64,000 bases of DNA from Enhygromyxa salina (lineage in GTDB: Bacteria; Myxococcota_A; Polyangia; Nannocystales; Nannocystaceae), in the NCBI RefSeq assembly GCF_000737335.2, contig NZ_JMCC02000028.1, positions 1 to 64,000 on the forward strand, read 5' to 3'. Within the stretch, counting starts at the first letter, position 1. Each line of letters starts with the position of its first letter. Both the position numbers and the translations under genes were made by a program. This document shows positions 19,368-28,102 of the stretch, in pieces. Below the pieces are notes generated by a model. It worked only from the letters and a program-made list of their open reading frames with translations, had not been told where the DNA came from and searched no databases.

Positions 19368-21244
19368 AGGCTCTGGACCTCCTCGAGCGCCTCTACGGTC
19401 GCGCGCAGATCATCGAGCCCGCCATCATCGTTGGCTTCCGCGGCGCGTAGCTGGGTGGCCGTGGCCCGAGCCCGCAGCCCCTCGAGCGCGCCAGATAGTT
19501 CGAGCATGCGCCCCGACCATAGATCGCGCTGGTGCAGCAGCGCGCGGGTGTTGTCGTCGGCGAGGTTGAGATCGACCTCCGACAGCTGCCGATCAATCCG
19601 CGCGAGCGTGCCGGTTGTCGCGGTTGCCCGGGTCAGCGCCAGCGCCAGCTGCTCGTCTTGCTCGGCGCCGATCCGCTTGCGCAGCGCCAGGACCTGACGA
19701 ATCACGGCTCGCAGCGCGTGGCGGTGGCGGGGTTGGTCCAGCGTGGGGACCAGGGCCTCGACGTCGTCGAACGCGGCGCGCAGCTCGGGACCCAGCGCGT
19801 CCGGCTTGCGGCCAGTGCCACGGGTGACCGACCTCGCGGAGTGCACGGTCGTGCCGATCAGCGCCCCGACCGCGCCAACCGCTAACACCCCGATCACCCA
19901 CACACCATTGTTGAACATGCCGCCCATCGAGGTCATGGCGATCAAGCCGACGCGACCCGCGAGCTTCCCGGCCTTCGACCGCACCTGCGGGTGACGGATC
20001 GCCGCGCCCGAGATCGCCTCGGCGGCGAACCCAAGCGCGGCCAACGACGCGACCATCGCCTTGGCGCTGCGCTCACTGACCCGGGTGACGAACACCACGG
20101 GCAGCCGGGGGATCCGCTGCTTGAGCCCCTTGCCGCCCTCGAGCCCGAGCTGGGGGTTTTGATCGAGCCACACCAGCAGCTGTTGGCGCAGCTGGGCGTC
20201 CATCTTGTCGCCGACCTCGCCCGGCCCGGTGATCACGACACCGAAGCTCCCGGCCTCGAGCGTCGCGCTGGCGAGCCCACAGTTGAGGCACACCGCGACG
20301 TGGGCGACGAGCGGGTGGCCGCAGCCTGCACACGACGACGTGATCGACTCGGCGATCCCGATCCCAGCTTCACCAACCAGCGCGAGCGCGGACTCGCCGG
20401 CCGCGATCTGGGCCAAGCGCCGCGCCACGATCCCCGCCGATGGGGGGCGATCAGCGGGCGACTTGGCCAGCAGGCTCTGGACGATCGCTCGCATCGCGGG
20501 CGACAGATCAGCGGGCAGCGGCGGGACCGGATCTTCGCGATGCCGACGAAGCACACCAAACGGGGTCGCCGCTGGGAACGGCACCGTGGCCGTGAGCATC
20601 TCGAACAGCATGCAGCCAAGCGCGTACAGATCCGTGCGGGCGTCGACGGCCAGCGGCTCGATCGACTCCGGCGCCATGTAGTCGGGGGTCCCAAGCACGG
20701 TCAGCGCGCCCGCCTCGACCCCCGACAGCGAGCTGGCCCGCGCCATCCCAAAGTCGGCGATCTTGAGCACCGGGTCCGCGCCCGCATCACCGACCTGGAC
20801 CAGCACGTTGGCCGGCTTGAGATCCCGGTGGACGATGCCGTGCCCGTGCGCGTAGGCCAGCCCCTCGGCCAGCTGCCGACCAAACTCGGCCACGCGCGCC
20901 TCGGGCATCGGCGCCTCGCGGGCGACCAGCACGTCGAGGCCGCACCCCTCGACCAGCTCCATGCGAACGAAGCTGCGCTCGTTGCCCGCGTCGTCGACCC
21001 CGATCGCGCTGCCGTCGACCCGGACCAAGTTGGGATGCGACAGCCCCTCGAGCAGCCGCGCCTCCTGACCAAACCGCGCCGTCGCGCTCTCGTCTCCGTC
21101 GCGCGAGGCGTGCAGGAATTTGCCCGCGTACACGACCCCGTCTGCGTCCGTGACCGCGTGGACGCTGGCGACCGCACCCCGCCCGAGTAAGCGTCCGATT
21201 TGGTAACGCTGGCTCAGCACCCGCCCAGTTCCGGGAACGAACAC
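19364..21244 (-). CDS. Membrane Ser/Thr protein kinase with zinc ribbon
   Basis: 626 residues from a GTG at 21244 (an in-frame GTG at 21220 is also possible). All kinase motifs are intact: GRGAVASVH, Lys42, HRDLKPAN (139-146), DFG (164-166) and APE (191-193). A four-Cys zinc ribbon follows (305, 308, 319, 322), then an alpha/beta region, a membrane helix (about 445-467) and a coiled C-terminal part. The start overlaps the end of the lipoprotein gene upstream and the stop overlaps the pseudokinase start, so the three proteins should be made together. The pseudokinase is the obvious candidate for regulator, scaffold or substrate. Confidence 0.9.
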   Translation of the reverse strand: MFVPGTGRVLSQRYQIGRLLGRGAVASVHAVTDADGVVYAGKFLHASRDGDESATARFGQEARLLEGLSHPNLVRVDGSAIGVDDAGNERSFVRMELVEGCGLDVLVAREAPMPEARVAEFGRQLAEGLAYAHGHGIVHRDLKPANVLVQVGDAGADPVLKIADFGMARASSLSGVEAGALTVLGTPDYMAPESIEPLAVDARTDLYALGCMLFEMLTATVPFPAATPFGVLRRHREDPVPPLPADLSPAMRAIVQSLLAKSPADRPPSAGIVARRLAQIAAGESALALVGEAGIGIAESITSSCAGCGHPLVAHVAVCLNCGLASATLEAGSFGVVITGPGEVGDKMDAQLRQQLLVWLDQNPQLGLEGGKGLKQRIPRLPVVFVTRVSERSAKAMVASLAALGFAAEAISGAAIRHPQVRSKAGKLAGRVGLIAMTSMGGMFNNGVWVIGVLAVGAVGALIGTTVHSARSVTRGTGRKPDALGPELRAAFDDVEALVPTLDQPRHRHALRAVIRQVLALRKRIGAEQDEQLALALTRATATTGTLARIDRQLSEVDLNLADDNTRALLHQRDLWSGRMLELSGALEGLRARATATQLRAAEANDDGGLDDLRATVEALEEVQSL

Positions 21245-23259
21245 ACGCCATCAGTGCAGGTGTTCTCCACGACGCCCGTGCGGAAGAAAGTGTCGAGCTG
21301 CTCGCGTGCCTCGGGCAGCTGCCGCAGCTTTCCGTGGGGGTCGTCGCACGCCTCTTGCGGCACGTTGCCCAGCGGATCCTCGGGCAGGCCGAACGCGTAC
21401 TCGACGTAGGTCGATCCCGCGTTTTGCCCGGAGACCTTGTCAACTCCCCACACGTCGCGGATCCCGGTGTCGAGGTGCTTCGCGCCAACCGCCCGCGTCA
21501 TGATGTGAGCGCCGAGCGTGGTCACCTGGTGATCCCCGATCGCCGCCCGGATCAGCACGTCGTGGGCCGGCGTGTCCGGGAACGTGTCGTTCATGATCTT
21601 GTGGCTGTAGCCGGTTGGCTCGGCGCGGTCCCACAGCCCCTGGAGCAGCGCCAGGATGATCTGCAGATCCCGCGAGTCGCTGAAGCCCGCCTGCAAGATC
21701 CCAAAGTAGGAGTCAAAGTCGACGCTGCGGTTCAGCAACAAGTTGTAGGGCTGGCCCGGGACCCCAGTACAGCCGCGCTCGATGTCCTGGCTGATCGCCA
21801 TGAACGTGCCGCCAAAGATCCCGCCCTGGCTGATGCCCAGATAGTAGGCCGCGCTCGGATCGACGTAGCTCCCGAACATCACGTCATTCGCGAAGCTGGT
21901 CTTCATCATGCGGGTGGCCAGCACGAAGTTGACGAGGCCCTGCTGCAGGCGGTCGCTGACGTCTTTGAACCGGTGGACCTCGCCCGAGTCGAGCATGCCC
22001 GCGATGTTGAGCGCGTCCTCGTCGGCCATGCCGATCCAGTCGACCGAGAACAGGATGTAATTGTACTCGTTGATGAACGAGCGCATGTGCCCGGCGCCCA
22101 GCTCTTGGGCGCTGCCAAGCAGGCCGTGGCCGTACTGCAGCAAGGGCGCGGGCGTCTCGATCGCGCTGTTGGGGATCAGCACGTAGAAGGGGAACTGCGC
22201 GGTCCCCTGGACCTCGGGCATACCGTCGTCGCCGTACACGATGCGGCCGCCTGGATCGGCGTCGTCGAGGTACAGCGGGACCTCGATCATGCCCTCGACC
22301 CGGTAGGCGATGGTGTCGGGGTTGTACTCGTCATCAAAGTTGGTGATCGAGTACGTGGGGCCCGTGTCGGCCGGGTACATCGACAGCGCGTCGTCGCGCA
22401 TGTGGATCAGGTCCGCGGTGTTGTTGTCCAAGCTGGCGGTCGTGAAGTCCCACGCGATCTGCAAGCTCTCGCGCTCGACCCCCGCGTTGCCCAGGCGCAT
22501 GAAGATGTCGGCGTAGAGCGGGCGGCGGGCCTCGACGGTGGCGTCTTCGCTGGGCAGCAGGTCGCGCAGCGCTTGGAACCCCGGGCTGGGTGGGATCGCG
22601 GCGCCGCTGCCGTCAACCACGTTGCGGATCCCAACGATGTAGCGGGTGTTGTCCGCCAACCGCGTGACGGGCCGGATCATGAACGCGTTCTTGCTCGCGC
22701 CCGCCAGCGACTGGTCGATCTCCGCGAAGTGCGGGACCCGCTCGCCGGTCTCGGCGTTGATCACCACCGTTGGCGAGGCCGCGTCGAGCGAGGCGTCGAG
22801 ATCCTGCCAGGTGGGGAGCCCCGTGGTCGAAGCCCCCGGCAGGTAGGTCAGCATCGCCAGCCCCGGCGAGAAGCCGTCGGCGTCGTTGAAGGGGTCGGCC
22901 AAGATCGTGTTGTCGTTCTTGGTCGGCAGCTGGTCCGAGCTGAGCGCGACCCGCCGCATGGTCGGGCTCGACGCGTCTTCGCTCGTGAAGACGTTGCTTG
23001 GGTACGGGAACAGGCAGTACTCCGGCACCAGCGAGTCGCACTCCATGGTCGGCCACGCGACCTCGGGAGCCGGCTCTTCGACCAGGTCGCCGTCACCGTC
23101 GCCGTCGCCGTCACCATCTCCATCACCGTCGCCATCTCCATCACCGTCGCCATCACCCGTCTCGGTGGTGTTCGAGTCGGCCGGGGTGTCGTCACCCTTG
23201 CAGCCGGGCAAGCTCGTGAGGGACAGACTGAGGGCGGGGATCCACAGCAAGCGTTTCAT
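21214..23259 (-). CDS. Lipoprotein with alpha/beta-hydrolase core (VolA/Pla-type lipase-like)
   Basis: 681 residues from ATG 23259. The signal peptide ends in an LPGC lipobox and is followed by a long run of Gly-Asp pairs. The N-terminal region (FPYPSNVFTSEDA; DGFSPG; RPVTRLADNTRYIVGI) resembles the N-terminal domain of surface lipases of the Pla-1/VolA type. The nucleophile elbow is GISQGG, after LLQYGHGLLGS, which matches an oxyanion-side motif. It is probably a surface-exposed esterase or lipase. Translation is coupled to the kinase gene downstream. A longer open frame to 23520 only covers intergenic repeats. Confidence 0.75.
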   Translation of the reverse strand: MKRLLWIPALSLSLTSLPGCKGDDTPADSNTTETGDGDGDGDGDGDGDGDGDGDGDGDLVEEPAPEVAWPTMECDSLVPEYCLFPYPSNVFTSEDASSPTMRRVALSSDQLPTKNDNTILADPFNDADGFSPGLAMLTYLPGASTTGLPTWQDLDASLDAASPTVVINAETGERVPHFAEIDQSLAGASKNAFMIRPVTRLADNTRYIVGIRNVVDGSGAAIPPSPGFQALRDLLPSEDATVEARRPLYADIFMRLGNAGVERESLQIAWDFTTASLDNNTADLIHMRDDALSMYPADTGPTYSITNFDDEYNPDTIAYRVEGMIEVPLYLDDADPGGRIVYGDDGMPEVQGTAQFPFYVLIPNSAIETPAPLLQYGHGLLGSAQELGAGHMRSFINEYNYILFSVDWIGMADEDALNIAGMLDSGEVHRFKDVSDRLQQGLVNFVLATRMMKTSFANDVMFGSYVDPSAAYYLGISQGGIFGGTFMAISQDIERGCTGVPGQPYNLLLNRSVDFDSYFGILQAGFSDSRDLQIILALLQGLWDRAEPTGYSHKIMNDTFPDTPAHDVLIRAAIGDHQVTTLGAHIMTRAVGAKHLDTGIRDVWGVDKVSGQNAGSTYVEYAFGLPEDPLGNVPQEACDDPHGKLRQLPEAREQLDTFFRTGVVENTCTDGVCSFPELGGC

Positions 23260-23316
23260 CGGGGGCGCAGCATACACGAGCCCAAGCCTCCCAGCAGGGC
23301 CCCAGCTCGTTGGGAT

Positions 23317-23650
23317 CGAGCGACCGCGAAGTGCGAAGTGCGAAGGCGGCTGCGGGAGTGTGGAAAAGCCCCCTTCCAGGGGGCCCCACATGCCCCCGCG
23401 AACAGCCGACCCGTCGGGAGTGAGCGAAGCGAGTGACCGCGAAGTGCGAAGGCGGCTGCGGGAGCCAAAAAAGGTGCGGAGCGAATGACCGCGAAGTGCG
23501 AAGGCGGCTGTGGGGGTCAAAAAAGGTGCGAAGGCGGCTGCGGGAGTGTAGAAAAGCCCCCTTCAAGGGGGCCACACATGCCCCCGCGAACAGCCGACCC
23601 GTTGGGAGTGAGCGAAGCGAATGACCGCGAAGTGCGAAGGCGGCTGTGGG
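23317..23650. repeat. Intergenic repeat cluster, family A (two long copies)
   Basis: Two copies of a unit of about 120 bases (about 23340-23459 and 23527-23647) plus shorter fragments sharing GACCGCGAAGTGCGAAGGCG. Each long copy holds a hairpin (GCCCCC..GGGGGC at 23368-23384; an 8-bp stem at 23556-23572), then ACATGCCCCCGCGAACAGCC and AGTGAGCGAAGCGA. In reverse complement the unit matches the intergenic repeats near 38.4 and 61.9 kb. The region 23260-23620 contains no gene. Confidence 0.8.
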
Positions 23651-24382
23651 GGTAAAAAAAGCTGTGGGGGTCCATGCCTGCTCGCCCTCGCGTTGGTGCT
23701 TGGCTGCGCAGGCAAGCGCGACCCCCGGCCTGGCCAGCCGTCGACCGACCCGACCCACGCGGCCGCGGAGTCTCCGACCGCCGAAGAGCCGGGCGAAGAA
23801 GCCATGAGCGCGCTCGAGCAGCGACTGATCGACGCGCGCCGGGTCGTCATCGAATTCGAGGTCGACTCGACCGGCGCGGTCGTCTCGCACTTCAGCGGCA
23901 CCCTGCACTGGGAGGGCGAGGACGCGCTGTCGCTGCGGGCGACCGGTGAGTTCGACGGCGTCCCCCAGAACCTCGAGCTGCGCGGGGACGCCGAGACCCT
24001 CGTGACCTTCGTTGACGGTCACCAAGTCTGGACCGGTCCGCGCCCGCCCGAACTGGTCGAGGCGATCGTCATCGGGCTCACGCGCCAGGGCCTGCTGCAC
24101 AACCTCGCGGTGCTGACCGTGGGATCCCAGCCCGAGCACGGCGAGGGTGGCATGGACGACTGGCTATCTTACGTCGAGCCGGAGCTTGGCCCCATCCAGC
24201 CGTTCGGCGCGGGCAAGGCCCAGCCGCTTGGATTTGGGATCGAGGTCGAGGGCCAGCCGGTCGGCCGCGCGACGCTGTGGCTGCGCGCCAACGGCTTGCC
24301 GATCGAGCGCCAACAGTCCGTGGAGTTCCCCAGCGGCAGCATGGCCGTGGTCGAGCGCTACCCAACCTGGGTCATGAGGTAG
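23621..24382 (+). CDS. Hypothetical lipoprotein starting inside a repeat
   Basis: 253 residues. The signal region LLALALVLGC contains a lipobox. The body has strands resembling LolA or outer-membrane lipoprotein-sorting folds (VVIEFEVDSTGAVVSHFSG; ALSLRATGEFD; PIERQQSVEF), but the similarity is weak. The only in-frame ATG, at 23621, lies in the family A repeat, which supplies the first ten residues (MTAKCEGGCG). The repeat may therefore have replaced the native start. The 3' end overlaps the convergent fdhD gene by 11 bases. Confidence 0.6.
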   Translation: MTAKCEGGCGGKKSCGGPCLLALALVLGCAGKRDPRPGQPSTDPTHAAAESPTAEEPGEEAMSALEQRLIDARRVVIEFEVDSTGAVVSHFSGTLHWEGEDALSLRATGEFDGVPQNLELRGDAETLVTFVDGHQVWTGPRPPELVEAIVIGLTRQGLLHNLAVLTVGSQPEHGEGGMDDWLSYVEPELGPIQPFGAGKAQPLGFGIEVEGQPVGRATLWLRANGLPIERQQSVEFPSGSMAVVERYPTWVMR

Positions 24383-25244
24383 GCGCAGCCACGATCCGGT
24401 GCTCGCCCGCGTACACGCACAGCCGGCGGTCACGCACGAACGCGACCAGCGAGATCCCAGCTTCGCGCGCGAGCTCCACGGCCAGGGAGGTCGGGGCCGA
24501 GACCGCGGCGACGATCGGGATCCCCAGCGCCAGCGCCTTTTGGACGATCTCGAACGAGACCCGGCCCGACACCATCAGCACGCAGCGCGAGAAATCGACG
24601 CGCTCGCGGGCAGCCCAGCCGAACACCTTGTCGACCGCGTTGTGACGGCCGACATCTTCGCGCACGACCCACGGCTGGCCGTCTGCGTCGAACAAGCCCG
24701 CGCCGTGTAGCCCCCCGGTTCGATCAAACACCAGCTGCTGGGCCCGCAGCCGCGCTGGCAGGCTCGTGAGCGTCTCGACGTTGACCCGCAGCTGGGGCCC
24801 GGGCGCGTCGCAAAGCTGCGCGAGCTCGGGCAGCGCCATCGCGGCCTCGATGCTCGCCTTGCCACACACCCCGCACGAGCTGCTCGCGTACATGTTGCGG
24901 CGCAGCGCGGCGAGGTCGACCTGGACCGAGGGATCGAGGCGGACCAGCATCACGTTGTCCTCGGCCTCGGGGGTCTCGACGTTGTCGCAGTGACGCATGC
25001 TCGCAATGTCGTCGACCCCCGCTACGATCCTCTCGGACAGCAAGAACCCGCGGACCAGCTCTTCATCATCGCCGGGCGTGCGCATGACGACGGCGATCGC
25101 GACCTGGTTGACGCGGATCTCGAGCGGCTCTTCGCGGGCCAGCATGTCGAGCTCGACCGCGCTCGCCCGGCCGTCGATCCACGCGCTGCGCTCGACGGCC
25201 GCGAAGCCATCGTCGTCAATCTCCCGCGGATCTGGATCCGACAT
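24372..25244 (-). CDS. fdhD: Formate dehydrogenase accessory sulfurtransferase FdhD
   Basis: 290 residues from ATG 25244. The CGVCG loop (Cys124, Cys127) is the sulfur-transfer site. Other family blocks are EEPLEIRVN, RTPGDDEELVRGFLLSE, TGGLHGAGLF, REDVGRHNAVDK and VSGRVSFEIVQKA. FdhD moves sulfur from IscS to the molybdenum cofactor and is needed for active formate dehydrogenase. No such dehydrogenase is encoded in the window, so its client is elsewhere. Confidence 0.95.
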   Translation of the reverse strand: MSDPDPREIDDDGFAAVERSAWIDGRASAVELDMLAREEPLEIRVNQVAIAVVMRTPGDDEELVRGFLLSERIVAGVDDIASMRHCDNVETPEAEDNVMLVRLDPSVQVDLAALRRNMYASSSCGVCGKASIEAAMALPELAQLCDAPGPQLRVNVETLTSLPARLRAQQLVFDRTGGLHGAGLFDADGQPWVVREDVGRHNAVDKVFGWAARERVDFSRCVLMVSGRVSFEIVQKALALGIPIVAAVSAPTSLAVELAREAGISLVAFVRDRRLCVYAGEHRIVAAPTS

Positions 25245-25336
25245 CGGCGCGAGTGTAGCTGCGCGCGCAGGCGAACCCACGCGGCGCGCTGCGCTTTGTT
25301 GCAGAGCCGCGCGCCAGCTGCGGTTAGACTGCGTCG

Positions 25337-26653
25337 GTGTCTTGGCTCGCCCGCTTCGCGCTGCTGCTCTGCATCGGTCTGAGCGCGGTTGCCATGGTCG
25401 CTTGCGCGGGCCGCAACGCCACGCCGCCCCGCTACAAGCCGGTCGCCGAGCTCGATCGCTGTCGCCCCGGCGAGTGCGTCGCCGCCGAGCTCGGCTTTCG
25501 TCGCTGGGCCAACGCCGAGCACTTTCGTGGGCGCATGCCCTACCACTGCGACGCAGGCAGCGAGCTCGACGGCCCGCCCGATCCCCAGGTCACGCGCATG
25601 ATCTTCGTCGTGCACGGCGTCGTGGGTCCAAGCGCGGCGCAGCTCGAGCGGCTCCGCGAGCCGCCGGGGCTCTATCAGCTGCGCGGGGTCGCCAACGCGC
25701 TCGCGCGGGCCCAGCGGCTCGACCCCAACCTCGACCCCGACTCGATCGCGATCGTCGCCCCCACCTTCCAGCGAACCCACGGCTGGCAGCCCTACACCGA
25801 CGAGGACAAGCGCGCCTGGACCTGGAGCGGCAGCACCTACAACACAGGCACGCAGGCGGCCCCGCGCGAGAGCGGCGTGGGCTTCGTCAAGGCCGACGCG
25901 GTGTCGTCGTTCGACGTGATCGACGAGTTCCTGCGGGCCGCCCTGGTCAAGTTTCCCAAGCTCGAGAGCGTGGTCATCGTTGGCCACTCGGCGGGCGGGC
26001 AGACCGTGCACCGCTACGCGCTGCTTGGCACCGGCGTCCACGAGCACCTCGAGCAAGAGGGCATCCACGTCCGCTACATCCCCGCCAACCCCGGCCTGTA
26101 CGCGTTCCCCATGATGACGCGCAAGCTGCCGCCGGGGCAGGCCAGCGTGCGGCCCGGGGTGGGGCGCGGCGACACCCACGACTGGCGTTGGGCCGCGCCG
26201 CGTGGCTGCAAGGGTTACGACGAGTGGGGCTACGGGCTTGGCGGTCTCAACCGTGTCGCCGCGGATCGAGCCACGCGCGCGGCCGACTATGCGATCGCCC
26301 GCTACCTGCGACCGATCGATCGCAAGCTCGCGCGCCAAGCCCAGCACAACCCCGGCAGCGCGACGTGGGCCAAGGCAGCGCGCGCGGCCCTGCGGCTGCA
26401 GTATGCCAGTCGCGAGATCTGGCACATCCAGGCCGCCAACGATCACGAGGACACGTTTGGGACCAACTGCAGGGCGACCGTGCAGGGGCGGTCTCGGTTT
26501 GAGCGGTTCTCGAATTTCCAGCAGGCGTGGACGCAGCTCGTTGGGATCCCGGCGCCAAATCTGCACTTCATCGCGCTCGAAGGCGCCAGCCATCCGCACA
26601 GCTCACGGGTGGTGTATGCGTCCGATGCTGGGGTGCACTTGCTGTTTTACTGA
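25337..26653 (+). CDS. Lipoprotein alpha/beta hydrolase
   Basis: 438 residues from a GTG. The signal peptide ends in a VACAG lipobox. The core has MIFVVHGV (oxyanion strand), the nucleophile elbow GHSAGG after VVIVGHS, and a late SHPHSS that may supply the catalytic His. It is probably an esterase or lipase of the cell envelope with unknown substrate. A central region with WRWAAPRGCKGYDEWGYG may form a lid. Confidence 0.75.
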   Translation: MSWLARFALLLCIGLSAVAMVACAGRNATPPRYKPVAELDRCRPGECVAAELGFRRWANAEHFRGRMPYHCDAGSELDGPPDPQVTRMIFVVHGVVGPSAAQLERLREPPGLYQLRGVANALARAQRLDPNLDPDSIAIVAPTFQRTHGWQPYTDEDKRAWTWSGSTYNTGTQAAPRESGVGFVKADAVSSFDVIDEFLRAALVKFPKLESVVIVGHSAGGQTVHRYALLGTGVHEHLEQEGIHVRYIPANPGLYAFPMMTRKLPPGQASVRPGVGRGDTHDWRWAAPRGCKGYDEWGYGLGGLNRVAADRATRAADYAIARYLRPIDRKLARQAQHNPGSATWAKAARAALRLQYASREIWHIQAANDHEDTFGTNCRATVQGRSRFERFSNFQQAWTQLVGIPAPNLHFIALEGASHPHSSRVVYASDAGVHLLFY

Positions 26654-26758
26654 GTGAGCTCCGTTTGCCATGGGCGGCGCGTGTTCCGCACTGTGTGGCG
26701 CTCGAACTGACTGCCGCTTGCGAGTGGCTCTGTGTGGGCAGGAGAGATAGAACGAAGC

Positions 26759-28102
26759 ATGTCCAGCGCACCGACCGAGTCCAGCCAGCCGGCGACGGAC
26801 CTGCGCCAGGCCTATCGAAATTGTTCGCCGCGTCCGCTGCGCTCGGATCACCCCTGGTACACCGATCTCGGCGCCGCGCGGGGTGGAGATCTCAAACCAC
26901 GGATCATCCAGCGCTTCGAGTTCAAGGAGACAGGCGTGCCCGGGCTCCGCGACACGTGGATGCGCCTGCTGCTGCTCGGGCTGCGTGGCAGCGGAAAGAC
27001 GACGGAGATCCACCGCCTCGCTGCCGAGCTGCGCCACCGCTACGTGGTCCTGTACCTCGAGGCCAACACCGAGCTCAACGCGGAGGACTTCGATCTTTCA
27101 GAGTTGATCTTGTCGATCGCAGTTGGTGTCGAGCGGCACATGCGAGAGTTCGAACAAAAACCGCTGCCAAAAGAGGCGCTCGAGGGCCTTCAGCGGTGGT
27201 TCGCCAAGGTCACCCGCGAGAACATCGAGGAGCGGGTCGCGCAGGTCGAAGTTCAAGGCAAGCTCACCGCCGAGGGCGCGCCATTGCCGGCCAAGTACTT
27301 CACCTCGGTGCTTGGCATGCTCAAGCGGACGAGCACCGAGCGCGAGAAGGTGGTGCAGCAGATCCGCAAGTACCCAGCGGAGCTCGTGGCATATGCCAAC
27401 GACCTCTTGCGGGCCGCTCAGGAGCCGCTCGGGGACCGCGAGCTGCTGGTCGTGGTCGACAACCTCGATCGATACAACCCCGACACGCTCGATCGTTGCA
27501 TGAGCGCGGGCGCTGAGCACCTGCAGTCTCTCGACGTCAACTTGATCTTTACCCCGCCGGTCAGCCTGCTGCTCGATCCGCGCTCCGAGCCCCTCAACAA
27601 CCTCTATCAGACCGAGTTCATGTTCACCCCGGCGTTGCGGCGCGCTGACGACCCACCGGACACCGTCGACGAGCCTGCTCGGGGACTGTTCCGTGAGGCG
27701 CTGAGCAAGCGCATGGATCTCGAGGCCGTGTTCGCCAACCCCGACGCGGTCCTCGATCGAGTGTTGCAGCACACCGGAGGCAGCCTGCGTGACTTGATGG
27801 AGCACTTGCGCGAGGCCTTCGTCTTGGCCCAAGGGCCCAAGCTCACGGTCGCGGATGTCGACGCTGCGCTGCACAAGCGCGTCGGGATCATTCGTGACCA
27901 GGTACGGATCTCGGGCAAGGCCGAGCTACTCGCCGCGATCGAGCGGACCCACAGCTTGCCCGAGGGGACCGAGGCGCTTCAGCTGCTCTATCGCCGCTAT
28001 ATCCTCAAATACAACGGTGAGGAGTGGTACGCGCTGCATCCCTATGTACGCTCGTTGCCCGAGGTTCAGCGCTTCCTTGGCCCGAAGACGTCGGCCTCGT
28101 GA
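26759..28102 (+). CDS. P-loop NTPase, STAND/KAP-like
   Basis: 447 residues. Walker A is GLRGSGKTT (74-82) and Walker B is LLVVVDNLDRY (229-239), with a downstream block of helices ending in an ALHPYVRSLPEV winged-helix-like tail. GGAGAG lies 12 bases before the ATG at 26759. The fold is that of signal-transducing or KAP-like ATPases, which bind ATP and switch a partner. Its stop overlaps the start of the TPR gene (GTGA), so the products are expected to act as a pair. Confidence 0.8.
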   Translation: MSSAPTESSQPATDLRQAYRNCSPRPLRSDHPWYTDLGAARGGDLKPRIIQRFEFKETGVPGLRDTWMRLLLLGLRGSGKTTEIHRLAAELRHRYVVLYLEANTELNAEDFDLSELILSIAVGVERHMREFEQKPLPKEALEGLQRWFAKVTRENIEERVAQVEVQGKLTAEGAPLPAKYFTSVLGMLKRTSTEREKVVQQIRKYPAELVAYANDLLRAAQEPLGDRELLVVVDNLDRYNPDTLDRCMSAGAEHLQSLDVNLIFTPPVSLLLDPRSEPLNNLYQTEFMFTPALRRADDPPDTVDEPARGLFREALSKRMDLEAVFANPDAVLDRVLQHTGGSLRDLMEHLREAFVLAQGPKLTVADVDAALHKRVGIIRDQVRISGKAELLAAIERTHSLPEGTEALQLLYRRYILKYNGEEWYALHPYVRSLPEVQRFLGPKTSAS

